Source: JAYVYM01 sp046593925
GTDB taxonomy: Bacteria > Actinomycetota > Actinomycetes > Mycobacteriales > SCTD01
DNA: 64,000 nt
Assembly: GCA_046593925.1 (NCBI GenBank)
Contig: JBKJQN010000102.1
Location: 7,712-71,711 of the forward strand
Direction of reading: 5' to 3'
Made by a program: the position numbers and the translations under genes. Shown here piece after piece: positions 26,108-34,697 of this stretch. Within the stretch, counting starts at the first letter, position 1; the number at the start of each line of letters is the position of its first letter. Below the pieces are notes generated by a model. That model worked only from the letters and a program-made list of their open reading frames with translations. It made no database searches and was not told where the DNA came from.

Positions 26108-26134
26108 CCGGCCGGCCCCCTACGGGCCGGCCGG
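26108..26134 (+). terminator. Hairpin terminator after trxA
   Basis: Perfect 11-bp stem (CCGGCCGGCCC at 26108-26118 with 26124-26134) and a 5-nt loop, then TTGCGCG. It starts 31 nt after the trxA stop. Confidence 0.65.
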
Positions 26135-26195
26135 TTGCGCGTCCAGGCCGTCCTAGACTCGGGCCACCCGCCGAACCGAACCGGAGGACCCCCGA

Positions 26196-27305
26196 GTGCT
26201 GGTGTACCGCCGTGGCGACACCGGACCCGCCGTGGCCGAGATCCAGGCCACCCTGCGCCAGCTCGGCCTGCTCGAGGTTGACGAGGCCGGCTTCGGCTGC
26301 GCGACCGACCGGGCCGTGCGCGCCTTCCAGCAGCAGCGCGGCGTGAGCGTGGACGGCATGGTCGGCCTGGAGACCTACCGGGCCCTGGCGGCCGCCCGCT
26401 GGCGGCTCGGTGACCGACTGCTCTCACTGGCCAGCAACCCCTACGTCGGCGACGACGTTGCAGGGCTGCAGGAGCGCCTGCTGCAGCTCGGCTTCGATGC
26501 CGGGCGCGTCGACGGGGTTTTCGGAGTGCGTACGCAGACCGCCCTTCGCGGCTTCCAGCGCGAGTACGGCATGGTCGCCGACGGCGCATGCGGCATGGCC
26601 ACGCTGCGGGCGCTCAAGCAGCTCGGCCAGCTGGTGACCGGCGGCCGCCCGCACGCGCTGCGCGAGACCGAGCAGCTGCACCGCTCGGGTAGCTCACTCG
26701 CCGGCAAGACGATCGTCCTGGACCCCGGCCACGGCGGCGCCGAACGGGGAGCCACCGGCCACGGTCTGGAGGAGGCCGCGGTGGTCGAGGACCTCGCCGC
26801 GCGCATCGAGGGCCGGCTTACCGCGGTCGGCGTACGCGCGCTGCTGACCCGGCCGTCCTCAGCCTGCCCGACCGAGTCCGAGCGGGCCGCGTACGCCAAC
26901 CGCTCGGGCGCCGACCTGGTCGTCTCGCTGCACGTCGACCGGGCCCCGAGCCCGCACCCGCACGGCGTCGCGACCTACCACTTCGGCACTGGCAACGGCG
27001 TCGCGTCGACCGTCGGCGAGGAGCTTGCCTCCCTGGTGCTGCGCGAGATCACGGCCCGTACCGATCTGCTGGACTGCGGGGCGCACGGCAAGACCTGGGA
27101 GCTGCTGCGGCTGACCCGGATGCCCGCGCTGCGCCTGGAGCTGGGTCACCTCAGTCACCCCGGCGACGCCGCCCGGCTCGCCGACCCCGCCTTCCGCGAC
27201 ACCGTCGCCGAGGCGGTGCTGGTCGGCGTGCAGCGGCTGTACCTGCCCGCCGACCTCGACCCACCCACCGGCGCCCTGCGGATCCCCGACCTGTCGATGC
27301 TGTAG
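26196..27305 (+). CDS. cwlM: CwlM-like protein: peptidoglycan-binding domains plus amidase_3
   Basis: A 369-residue protein with two N-terminal peptidoglycan-binding repeats (GDTGPAVAEIQATLRQLGLL and VAGLQERLLQLGFDAGRVDG) and a C-terminal amidase_3 domain. Zinc-ligand motifs are kept: DPGHGG, SLHVDRA and the catalytic ELGHLS. No signal peptide is present. In mycobacteria, cytoplasmic CwlM phosphorylated by PknB activates MurA, and a membrane-linked pool affects MurJ and FhaA. The genomic position (after trxA, before parB) is the same here. The start is GTG 26196 after GGAGGACC. Confidence 0.92.
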   Translation: MLVYRRGDTGPAVAEIQATLRQLGLLEVDEAGFGCATDRAVRAFQQQRGVSVDGMVGLETYRALAAARWRLGDRLLSLASNPYVGDDVAGLQERLLQLGFDAGRVDGVFGVRTQTALRGFQREYGMVADGACGMATLRALKQLGQLVTGGRPHALRETEQLHRSGSSLAGKTIVLDPGHGGAERGATGHGLEEAAVVEDLAARIEGRLTAVGVRALLTRPSSACPTESERAAYANRSGADLVVSLHVDRAPSPHPHGVATYHFGTGNGVASTVGEELASLVLREITARTDLLDCGAHGKTWELLRLTRMPALRLELGHLSHPGDAARLADPAFRDTVAEAVLVGVQRLYLPADLDPPTGALRIPDLSML

Positions 27306-27440
27306 GTCTCCGGTGCCGGGCTTCTCGCGCTACGGGCGCCCGGGCGCCCGGGTCCGGACCACTTGGACCGCCAGGACCGGGGTGGATCCGGCGGCCCCGC
27401 CGGCCGGCCGGCTCCTTAGTCGACCCACCAGGAGGTACCG

Positions 27441-27992
27441 GTGCTGACCGAGGCAGCCGCCAGCGAACTGGGTGGCCTGGACGACCCGCTGCTGCCCATC
27501 TGGCTGACCGCCCTCCGCCACCCCGACGCCCTGCGTCGCAGCCACCGGCCAGCCCACGTCACCGCATCGGCACTGGTGCTCGAACCGACCGGCAGCGCCG
27601 TGCTGCTGGTGCTGCACGGCAAGGTCGGTCTGTGGCTCCAACCGGGCGGCCACGTCGAGGACGACGACCCGTCGCTGGCAGCCGCCGCGCTGCGTGAAGC
27701 CACCGAGGAGACCGGCGTCGCCGGCCTGGTGGTCGACCCGCGGCCGCTGCTGCTCGATCGGCACCCCGCGCCCTGCGGCGCCGAGCACCACCTGGACGTG
27801 CAGTTCCTCGTACGCGCGCCCAGCCGCGCCGCCCCGGTCGTCAGCCAGGAGTCCCTGGACGTGCGCTGGTGGCCAGTCGACGCACTCCCGCGGCAACGCG
27901 TCGACCTCGCGCCGCTGGTCACCGCCGCCCTCGGCCGACCGGACCGAGGCCGAGCTGCCTGTCTCCCGACTCAGCCGCAGGAGGCGCGCTGA
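27441..27992 (+). CDS. NUDIX hydrolase, second copy
   Basis: A 183-residue Nudix protein. The box is GGHVEDDDPSLAAAALREAT followed by EETG, one residue longer than the standard spacing, as in the WLQPGGHV-type NUDIX subgroup. The preceding KVGLWLQPG is the substrate-side strand. Start GTG 27441 after AGGAGGT. Substrate unknown. The last 22 nt overlap the convergent gene. Confidence 0.85.
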   Translation: MLTEAAASELGGLDDPLLPIWLTALRHPDALRRSHRPAHVTASALVLEPTGSAVLLVLHGKVGLWLQPGGHVEDDDPSLAAAALREATEETGVAGLVVDPRPLLLDRHPAPCGAEHHLDVQFLVRAPSRAAPVVSQESLDVRWWPVDALPRQRVDLAPLVTAALGRPDRGRAACLPTQPQEAR

Positions 27993-28936
27993 TCCTGCAG
28001 CGCCAGTTGCGCGGACGCATCCAGCTCCACTGGCACAGCGGCGCCGTCGATGACAGCCTCGAGCCCTCCGGCCGCTCCGGGGCCCGCCCCCTGCCCGGCG
28101 CAGGACGCGGGCACCTCGACCGCGAAGGAGGTGACGCTGTCGATCCCCGGTACCCCCGCGAAGACCGGCAGGGCCTGCTCGGGAACGACCACCGGACGAC
28201 CCGCGAACAGCACCCGCTCAACCCGGTGCACCCGCCCCGCCGCGCGGGTCCGCACACCCAGCATCAGCCGTACGACACCCGGCGGACGTACCCCCAGACT
28301 CAGCAGACCGGTAACCACCAGTGGACGGCACGCACGCTCCGCCGCTACCCGAGCCGGACCGACCGGCAGCTCAGCACGCAGCTCAAGCGGCGCCGCACCA
28401 GCCACGAAACGGACGAGCACGGACCCCTCCAGAGGCGCGAGCGGACCCTCCGGACCGCACTGCGCCCGCAGGTCGCCGACGACGTGGCCGCTGCCGGTGC
28501 CCAGCAGCGCCTCGCCGGCCTCCGTACCCGTCCCGCCGTCCGCCCCGGGCGCGGCGCCCCGCAGGCGCAGCGGGGCCCCCTCCTGCGCGCCGGTCATCAG
28601 CAGCTGCGCGTCGACGAGACGGGCCGGCGGGCCGGCGTTCACGACCTCGACGTCCAGGTGCAGACCGTCGTCGAGCGAGACCGCACCGATCGTCGCCCGG
28701 ACGGTCGTGCGCTGGGTCGTTGCGAGGTCGCGCCGCTCGCCGACGAGGGACGCCACGACGACCACGACCAGCAGCAGCACGGCGCCGGCCAGCAGCGGCG
28801 ACCGCACCGGCCCGGCGTCGTTCCGCCCGAGCGGCGGCCCCCACTGCGGCGGCCCGACCCCGACGAGGCGCACCTGTGGGCGTGGCGGCTGCGAGGCCAC
28901 CCGCTCCGCGATGACCTGGTAGGCCGGGGTGCGCAC
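27971..28936 (-). CDS. Hypothetical single-pass membrane protein
   Basis: A 321-residue protein with about 45 cytoplasmic residues rich in Pro and Arg, one strong membrane helix (LLAGAVLLLVVVVVASLVG, residues 48-66) and a large extracytoplasmic domain of beta-strand-like character. No family is recognised. The start is GTG 28936. It lies 4 nt after the GNAT gene and likely shares its transcript. Codon pattern and a strong membrane helix argue for a real gene. Confidence 0.7.
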   Translation of the reverse strand: MRTPAYQVIAERVASQPPRPQVRLVGVGPPQWGPPLGRNDAGPVRSPLLAGAVLLLVVVVVASLVGERRDLATTQRTTVRATIGAVSLDDGLHLDVEVVNAGPPARLVDAQLLMTGAQEGAPLRLRGAAPGADGGTGTEAGEALLGTGSGHVVGDLRAQCGPEGPLAPLEGSVLVRFVAGAAPLELRAELPVGPARVAAERACRPLVVTGLLSLGVRPPGVVRLMLGVRTRAAGRVHRVERVLFAGRPVVVPEQALPVFAGVPGIDSVTSFAVEVPASCAGQGAGPGAAGGLEAVIDGAAVPVELDASAQLALQDQRASCG

Positions 28937-28940
28937 GGTC

Positions 28941-29558
28941 TCACACCGGGCGTAGCTGCGGATCCGGCGACATCGAGCCCAGCAACCGCTCGAGCGCGAC
29001 CTCGACGTCCTCGCGCCAGGACACGGCCGTCTTCAGCTCCAGGCGCAGCCGTGGCCACCGGTGATGCGCGCGGACGGTCTTGAAACCGACCGAGCGAAGG
29101 TGCTCGGCGGGCAGCACGCAGGCGGCGGACTCCCAGCGCTCATCGCCGAACGCCTCGATCGCGCGCACGCCACGGCGGGTCAGGTCCTTCGCCACGCCCT
29201 GCAGCAGCATCCGGCCCAGCCCCCCGCCCTGGAAGTCCGGGAGCACGTGCCCGGTCATCAAAAGCACCGCGTCAGGGCTGACCGGAGAGGTCGGGAAGGC
29301 GACCGCCCGTGGGACGTACGCCGGCGGTGCGTACAGCACGTACCCGGCCGGCACCCCGTCGACATACATAATCTTGCCGCAGGACCCCCACTCCAGCAGG
29401 GTTGCCGAGACCCACGACTCCTTCTCGAACCGGGTGTCGCCGGCCTCCAGCGCGCGGTCCATCGCGACCGGGTCGAGCTCCCAGAACACGCACGCCCGAC
29501 AGCGCGACGGCAGGTCGTCAAGGTTGTCGAGCGTGACGTTGACGGCGCGCCGGCTCAC
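28941..29558 (-). CDS. GNAT-family N-acetyltransferase
   Basis: A 205-residue acetyl-CoA-dependent acetyltransferase. The acetyl-CoA-binding segment is VLPDFQGGGLGRMLLQGVAK (Q/RxxGxG/A motif), followed by RRGVRAIEAFG. The N-terminus CRACVFWELDP is unusual and has a CxxC-like pair, and YVDGVPAGYVLYAPP is a typical GNAT strand. The substrate is unknown. The start is GTG 29558, which overlaps the stop of a small membrane ORF by GTGA. Confidence 0.85.
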   Translation of the reverse strand: MSRRAVNVTLDNLDDLPSRCRACVFWELDPVAMDRALEAGDTRFEKESWVSATLLEWGSCGKIMYVDGVPAGYVLYAPPAYVPRAVAFPTSPVSPDAVLLMTGHVLPDFQGGGLGRMLLQGVAKDLTRRGVRAIEAFGDERWESAACVLPAEHLRSVGFKTVRAHHRWPRLRLELKTAVSWREDVEVALERLLGSMSPDPQLRPV

Positions 29559-29713
29559 GGCGCACCCCTCGGGCGTACGACGGCTGCCGTCACCGAAGTC
29601 GTCGGCGCGCGCAGCAGACCGGCCACCCAGCCGCCCAGCACGCCGGCCAGCACACCGAGCCCGCCGACGGCAGCCGTACGACGCCACGGGTGGGCAGGAC
29701 GGGTGGCTCGCAC
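29555..29713 (-). CDS. Small membrane protein (52 residues) coupled to the GNAT gene
   Basis: A short protein with one strong glycine-rich membrane helix (AAVGGLGVLAGVLGGWVAGLL) flanked by basic residues. No family is recognised. Three signs support it: a leaderless start (GTG 29713 with TACCCT 6 nt before it), the GTGA overlap with the GNAT start, and placement at the head of the minus-strand unit. A longer frame continues upstream, but lies over the divergent promoter. Confidence 0.55.
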   Translation of the reverse strand: MRATRPAHPWRRTAAVGGLGVLAGVLGGWVAGLLRAPTTSVTAAVVRPRGAP

Positions 29714-29719
29714 CACCGC

Positions 29720-29725
29720 AGGGTA
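29720..29725 (-). promoter_or_regulatory. -10 element for the small membrane protein/GNAT unit
   Basis: On the minus strand TACCCT ends 6 nt before GTG 29713. It is one half of a divergent promoter pair with the aminotransferase. Confidence 0.45.
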
Positions 29726-29762
29726 GGCCGCAGCGCCACACGGTGGAAAGTGTCCGCGCCGG

Positions 29763-29768
29763 TAGCCT
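29763..29768 (+). promoter_or_regulatory. -10 element for the aminotransferase
   Basis: TAGCCT ends 6 nt before ATG 29775, which suggests a leaderless transcript. Confidence 0.5.
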
Positions 29769-29774
29769 GCAGGT

Positions 29775-31091
29775 ATGGCAGCGGGATCGACGACGGACAC
29801 CGGGTCGGCAGGGGTCACCCTCGACGCGTTCACCAGCCGCTACGCCGCCCGTACCGCTGGGATGACCGCCTCGGAGATCCGTGCGTTGTTCGCCGTGGCG
29901 AGCCGCCCCGAGGTCGTCTCGCTCGCCGGCGGCATGCCGTTCACCGCTGCGCTTCCGCTCGATGTCGTTGGCAAGCTGCTCAGCGACCTGCTCGCCACCC
30001 GCGGCGCCGCGGCGCTGCAGTACAGCTCCGGGCAGGGCGACCCGCTTCTGCGCGAGCTGATCTGCGAGGTGATGGCGCTGGAGGGCGTCCACGCCAGCCC
30101 CGACGACGTGGTCGTCACGGTCGGCAGCCAGCAGGCCCTGGACCTGGTGACCCGGATCTTCATCGACCCGGGGGACATCGTGCTGGCCGAGGCGCCGAGC
30201 TACGTCGGCGCACTCGGCACCTTCGCCAGCTACCAGGCCGAGGTGCGGCACGTCCCGATGGACGCGGACGGCCTGCAGCCCGAGGCGCTGCGCGCGGCCA
30301 TCACGGCGGCCGGCGGTCGGGCGAAGTTCCTGTACACGATCCCCAACTTTCACAACCCGGCCGGCACCTCCCTGTCTGAGCCGCGGCGTGACGAAATCCT
30401 GGCGATCTGCCAGCAGGCCGGCCTGCTGGTGCTCGAGGACAACCCGTACGGGCTGCTGGGCTTCGACGGTCCGCCGGTCCGGGCGATCCGGGCCCGCGGC
30501 GGTGTCGACGACGTCGTCTACCTCGGCTCGTTCAGCAAGACGTTCGCGCCCGGTCTACGGGTCGGCTGGGTGCTCGCGCCGCACGCCGTACGCGAGAAGC
30601 TGGTGCTGGCCAGCGAGGCGTCGGTGCTCTGCCCGCCCGCGCTCAACCAGATGGCGGTCGTGGAGTACCTGTCCACCCAGGACTGGCAGGGCCAGGTCGG
30701 GGTCTTCCGGCAGATCTACCGGGAGCGGCGCGACGCGATGCTCGACGCGCTCACCCAGCTGATGCCGCGGGGCACGACCTGGACGCACCCGACCGGCGGC
30801 TTCTACGTCTGGACGACGTTGCCGACGGGCCTGGACGCGAAGGTGATGCAGCCTCGCGCGATCACGGCGCGGGTCGCGTACGTACCCGGGATCGGCTTCT
30901 ACGCCGACGGCCAGGGCGCTCGCGAGCTGAGGCTGTCCTACTGCTTCCCCGAGCCCGACCGCATCCGCGAGGGCGTGCGGCGCCTCGCCGGCGTGGTCGA
31001 GGCCGAGCTGGAGCTGCTCGAGACCTTCGGCCCGACCGCGGTGCACCGGGCGCCGGCCGGCGTGCAGACCCCCGCGCCGGACATGGCGTGA
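29775..31091 (+). CDS. PLP-dependent aminotransferase, class I/II (2-aminoadipate/MocR-like fold)
   Basis: A 438-residue fold-type I enzyme. The PLP lysine is in LGSFSKTFAPGLRVGW, the binding loop is VTVGSQQALDL, and PNFHNPAG and LVLEDNPYG mark the substrate and cofactor region. There is no GntR helix-turn-helix, so it is an enzyme and not a MocR regulator. Substrate unproven; family members act on branched or acidic amino acids. It overlaps the Ddl-like gene by 4 nt, suggesting joint use of an amino acid such as alanine. Confidence 0.9.
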   Translation: MAAGSTTDTGSAGVTLDAFTSRYAARTAGMTASEIRALFAVASRPEVVSLAGGMPFTAALPLDVVGKLLSDLLATRGAAALQYSSGQGDPLLRELICEVMALEGVHASPDDVVVTVGSQQALDLVTRIFIDPGDIVLAEAPSYVGALGTFASYQAEVRHVPMDADGLQPEALRAAITAAGGRAKFLYTIPNFHNPAGTSLSEPRRDEILAICQQAGLLVLEDNPYGLLGFDGPPVRAIRARGGVDDVVYLGSFSKTFAPGLRVGWVLAPHAVREKLVLASEASVLCPPALNQMAVVEYLSTQDWQGQVGVFRQIYRERRDAMLDALTQLMPRGTTWTHPTGGFYVWTTLPTGLDAKVMQPRAITARVAYVPGIGFYADGQGARELRLSYCFPEPDRIREGVRRLAGVVEAELELLETFGPTAVHRAPAGVQTPAPDMA

Positions 31092-32017
31092 GGGCGCTGG
31101 TCCTGGCGGGCGGGCTGTCGCACGAGCGGGACGTCTCGCTGCGGTCCGGGCGCCGGATCGGCGACGCGCTACGGGGCGCCGGGGTGGCTTCCGACGTCCG
31201 GGACGCGGACGCCTCGCTGCTCAGCACTCTGCCGGGGTACGACGTCGTGCTGGTCGCGCTGCATGGCGGCTCCGGCGAGGACGGCTCGGTACGCGAGGTG
31301 CTCGAGCTGGCCCGGGTCCCCTACGTCGGCGCGACGCCGGGGGGCTGCCGGCTGGCGTGGGACAAGCCCAACGCCAAGTCGATCGCCCGTCGGGCCGGGG
31401 TGGCCACACCGCACGCGGTGGTGCTGCCGCACGCCACCTTCCAGGAGCTCGGCGCAGTTGCGCTGCTGCAGTGCGTCGTCGACCACCTCGGGATGCCGCT
31501 GATGGTCAAGCCGGCCCGCGGCGGCTCGGCGCTCGGGGCGACGGCGGTCCACGAGCCGGACTGCCTGCCCGCGGCGATGGTTGCCTGCTACGGATACGGC
31601 GAAGCGGCCCTGGTCGAGCAGTTCGTCGTCGGTACCGAGGTGGCCGTGACGGTCGTCGAGACCGGTGGCGAGGCGCGGGCGCTGCCCGCGGTCGAGGTGC
31701 GCCCGCTTTCGGGGGTGTATGACTATGCGGCGCGCTACACGGCCGGTCAGACGGAGTACTTCGCGCCCGCCCGCCTCGAGGCCGACGTCGCCCGGGCCGT
31801 GGCGGCGGCCGCCGTTGCCGTGCACCGCGCGCTGGGCCTGCGCGACCTGTCCCGCATCGACCTGGTCGTCTCCGCCGACGGGGTGCCGCACTTCCTGGAG
31901 GCCAACACCGCACCGGGGATGACCGAGACCTCGCTGCTGCCGATGGCGGTGCAGGCCGCCGGCCTGTCGGTCGGCGAGCTGCTGCACGAGCTGGCTGCGC
32001 AGGCCGTCGCGCGCTAG
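31088..32017 (+). CDS. D-alanine--D-alanine ligase-like ATP-grasp protein
   Basis: A 309-residue ATP-grasp ligase. It shows GGLSHERDVSLRSG (the Ddl N-terminal signature), LHGGSGEDG, DKPNAKSIARRAGV, MVKPARGGSALGA (ATP loop) and a C-terminal FLEANTAPGMTETSLLPMA that carries the Mg ligands. All point to Ddl chemistry. Because actinobacteria usually have a main ddlA elsewhere, this may be a second copy or act on another dipeptide. The GTG at 31088 overlaps the aminotransferase stop. The parB gene converges on it 12 nt away. Confidence 0.85.
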   Translation: MRALVLAGGLSHERDVSLRSGRRIGDALRGAGVASDVRDADASLLSTLPGYDVVLVALHGGSGEDGSVREVLELARVPYVGATPGGCRLAWDKPNAKSIARRAGVATPHAVVLPHATFQELGAVALLQCVVDHLGMPLMVKPARGGSALGATAVHEPDCLPAAMVACYGYGEAALVEQFVVGTEVAVTVVETGGEARALPAVEVRPLSGVYDYAARYTAGQTEYFAPARLEADVARAVAAAAVAVHRALGLRDLSRIDLVVSADGVPHFLEANTAPGMTETSLLPMAVQAAGLSVGELLHELAAQAVAR

Positions 32018-32029
32018 GCAGGCGTCTGG

Positions 32030-32947
32030 TCAGGCCGGCGGGGCGTCCAGCATCGCGACGATCCGGTCGAGATCGTCGCGCGAGCCGAACTCGATGGTGA
32101 CCTTGCCTTTGGCCCGGCCCATGTCCACCTTGACGCGGGTCTCGAACCGGTCGGACAGCCGGTCGGCGAGCTCCACCAGGGCGGGCTGCACGGCGCGCCT
32201 GCCGCGTCGTACCGGGGCGTCCGGGGCGTCACCCGGGGACTGGGTCAGCGCGACCGCCTCCTCCACGGCCCGCACGCTCATCCCCTCCGCGACGACCCGG
32301 GTCGCCATGGCCTCCTGCGCCGCGGCGCCCGGCAGCCCCAGGATCGCGCGGGCGTGGCCGGCCGACAGCACCCCGGCAGCGACGCGGCGCTGCACCGCCC
32401 CCGGCAGCTGCAGCAGCCGGATCGTGTTGGTGATCTGCGGCCGGGACCGACCGATCCGGCTCGCCAGCTGCTCGTGCGTGGCACCGAACTCGTGCAGCAG
32501 CTGCTGGTAGGCCGCGGCCTCTTCCAGCGGGTTCAGCTGCTCGCGGTGCAGGTTCTCCAGCAGTGCGTCGCGCAGCATGTCGTCGTCGCTGGTGTCCCGC
32601 ACGATGGCGGCGACGGTGCTGCGGCCGGCCTCCCGGGAGGCCCGCCAGCGCCGCTCACCCATCACCAGCTCATAGCGTGCGGTGCCGTCGACCGCCGCGG
32701 AGATCTCCCGTACGACCACCGGCTGGAGCAGGCCGACCTCGCGGATGCTCGTGACGAGCTCGGCGAGCGCCTCCTCGTCGAAGTGCTGCCGAGGCTGGAG
32801 CGGGTTGGGGGTGATCGCATCGAGCGGCAGCTCGGCGAACCTCGCGGCGGCGACCTGGGCGGCCACCACCGGCCCGGGCACCCCGACCGGAGCGGCCGCT
32901 ATCAGCGCGCCCAGCCCCCGCCCGAGACCTCCCCGCGGTGTGCTCAC
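32030..32947 (-). CDS. parB: Chromosome-partitioning protein ParB
   Basis: A 305-residue CTP-dependent clamp that loads at parS and drives origin segregation. The N-terminal domain has LDAITPNPLQPRQHF and the CTP-binding GERRWRA motif. The helix-turn-helix region follows (LASRIGRSRPQITNTIRLLQ), then a C-terminal dimerisation domain ending in IVAMLDAP. It overlaps parA by GTGA. Two matching parS sites lie near gyrB-gyrA and tRNA-Ala. Confidence 0.96.
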   Translation of the reverse strand: MSTPRGGLGRGLGALIAAAPVGVPGPVVAAQVAAARFAELPLDAITPNPLQPRQHFDEEALAELVTSIREVGLLQPVVVREISAAVDGTARYELVMGERRWRASREAGRSTVAAIVRDTSDDDMLRDALLENLHREQLNPLEEAAAYQQLLHEFGATHEQLASRIGRSRPQITNTIRLLQLPGAVQRRVAAGVLSAGHARAILGLPGAAAQEAMATRVVAEGMSVRAVEEAVALTQSPGDAPDAPVRRGRRAVQPALVELADRLSDRFETRVKVDMGRAKGKVTIEFGSRDDLDRIVAMLDAPPA

Positions 32948-34011
32948 TGCGCCTCCTCCGGCCGAGCCCCGCGCTCAGCGATCTGCTGTGCCGCCTCGAC
33001 GTACGCCCGGGCTCCCCGCGAGCCCGGGTCGTACGCCACCACGCTCTTGCCGTAGCTCGGCGCCTCGCTGACCCGCACGCTGCGCGGAATCACGGTGTCG
33101 AGGACGACATCACCGAAGTGCTTGCGCACCTCCGCGGCAACCTGGTCGGCCAGCCTGGTGCGAGCGTCGTGCATGGTGAGCAGGATGGTCGACAGCGACA
33201 GGCCGGGATTGAGGTGCATCTTGACCATCTCGATGGTGCTGAGAAGCTGCCGGACGCCCTCCAGCGCGTAGTACTCGCATTGGATCGGGATCAGCAGCTC
33301 GCGGGCGGCGACCATCGCGTTCAAGGTCAGCAGCCCCAGACTCGGCGGGCAGTCGATCAGCACGTACTCCAGGTCAGCGCCGGGCCCGGCGGTGTACGCC
33401 TCGAGCGCGCGCTGCAGCCGCCACTCGCGGGCGACGGCCGGTACCAGCTCGATCTCCGCGCCGGCGAGGTCGATCGTGGCCGGGACGCACCAGCAGCCGT
33501 CCACGCCGCCGGCGGGCTGTACGACATCGGCGAGGGCGGTGCCTTCGATGAGGACGTCGTAGACGTTCGGTACGCCGCTGTGGTGCTCGACGCCCAGGCC
33601 TGTGCTGGCGTTGCCCTGCGGGTCCAGGTCCACGACGAGCACCTTCGCGCCGTGCAGCGCGAGCGCGACCGCCAGGTTCACGGTGCTCGTGGTCTTGCCG
33701 ACCCCACCCTTCTGGTTCGCCACACCCAGCGTCCGGCGGGCTCGCGGCCGCGGGAACGGCAGCCGCTCCCGGGTCCGTGAGCGGACCGCCGCCGCAGCCG
33801 CCGCGGCGATCGGCGTACCGACGTCGGACCCGCTGTCGGGCAGCACCTGGTCATCGACCATCAGACCCCGGATGCACCGGCCGGCCTCGTCCTGGACCGA
33901 CGGCGCCGACGGCGGCGACGGCGCCGGGTCCGCCCGCAGTGGCCAGCCCAGGCCACTGCGGCCGTCCGGGGTGGCCGTCGGGTGTGGCTGCGGCCAGCCG
34001 AGCCCGCTCAC
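32944..34011 (-). CDS. parA: Chromosome-partitioning ATPase ParA
   Basis: A 355-residue deviant Walker ATPase that moves ParB-bound origins. The Walker A region is VANQKGGVGKTTSTVNLA, with VLVVDLDPQGNASTGLG and LIDCPPSLGLLT following. About 95 Pro/Ala-rich residues precede the ATPase fold, a long extension of the sort seen in other actinobacteria, which may bind polar partners. The start is GTG 34011, overlapping rsmG by GTGA. Confidence 0.95.
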   Translation of the reverse strand: MSGLGWPQPHPTATPDGRSGLGWPLRADPAPSPPSAPSVQDEAGRCIRGLMVDDQVLPDSGSDVGTPIAAAAAAAVRSRTRERLPFPRPRARRTLGVANQKGGVGKTTSTVNLAVALALHGAKVLVVDLDPQGNASTGLGVEHHSGVPNVYDVLIEGTALADVVQPAGGVDGCWCVPATIDLAGAEIELVPAVAREWRLQRALEAYTAGPGADLEYVLIDCPPSLGLLTLNAMVAARELLIPIQCEYYALEGVRQLLSTIEMVKMHLNPGLSLSTILLTMHDARTRLADQVAAEVRKHFGDVVLDTVIPRSVRVSEAPSYGKSVVAYDPGSRGARAYVEAAQQIAERGARPEEAQ

Positions 34012-34697
34012 CTGCGCGCCCTCGGGCCGCCGGGCCGCGGAGCCGGCGGGCCGGCGTCGGTGCGCTCGACGACGACGACTCGCGCCAGCGTCGAGAGCTC
34101 CGCGCAGCCGACCTGCTCGACCCGGGCCCGGGTCCCGCCGAGCCGGCGCAGCGCGGCACTACCGGCCGCCAGCTCGCTGCTGGCGCGTTCCCCCTTAAGG
34201 GCCAGCAGCCGACCGCCCGGGTGCAGCAGCGGCAGCGCCCATGCAGCCAGGCGGTCCAGCGGCGCCACCGCGCGGGCGGTGACGACATCCACCGAGGTCG
34301 TGCCGGCCAGGTCCTCGGCACGGGCCCGTCGCACCTCGACGTTGGGTAGGCCGAGCGCCTCGACGACCTCGGACAGGAAGGCCGACCTGCGCATCAGCGG
34401 CTCCACGAGGAGCACCTGCACCGCAGGCCGCTGGGCGGCCAGCACGATCCCCGGCAGGCCGGCACCCGAGCCGAGGTCGACCACGACGTCGCCGTCGACA
34501 ATCAGGTCGGCCAGCCCGGCGCAGTTCAGCAGATGCCGCTCCCAGAGCCGGAGTGCCTCGCGTGGCCCGAGCAGCCCGCGCTCGATGCCTGGCCCCGCGA
34601 GCAGCGCTGCGTAGGCCTGCAGGGTCGGCAGCCGGGCACCGAAGACCTCGCCCGCGATCGGAGGTACCGGCGGCAGGCCGTCGAGCAGGTCGGTCAC
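34008..34697 (-). CDS. rsmG: 16S rRNA (guanine-527-N7) methyltransferase
   Basis: A 229-residue SAM-dependent enzyme that makes m7G527 on 16S rRNA; its loss gives low-level streptomycin resistance. RLWERHLLNCAGLADLI precedes the SAM motif VVDLGSGAGLPGIVLA. VTARAVAPLDRLAAWALPLL is the family's rRNA-facing region. It overlaps jag and parA by 4 nt each. Confidence 0.94.
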   Translation of the reverse strand: MTDLLDGLPPVPPIAGEVFGARLPTLQAYAALLAGPGIERGLLGPREALRLWERHLLNCAGLADLIVDGDVVVDLGSGAGLPGIVLAAQRPAVQVLLVEPLMRRSAFLSEVVEALGLPNVEVRRARAEDLAGTTSVDVVTARAVAPLDRLAAWALPLLHPGGRLLALKGERASSELAAGSAALRRLGGTRARVEQVGCAELSTLARVVVVERTDAGPPAPRPGGPRARR

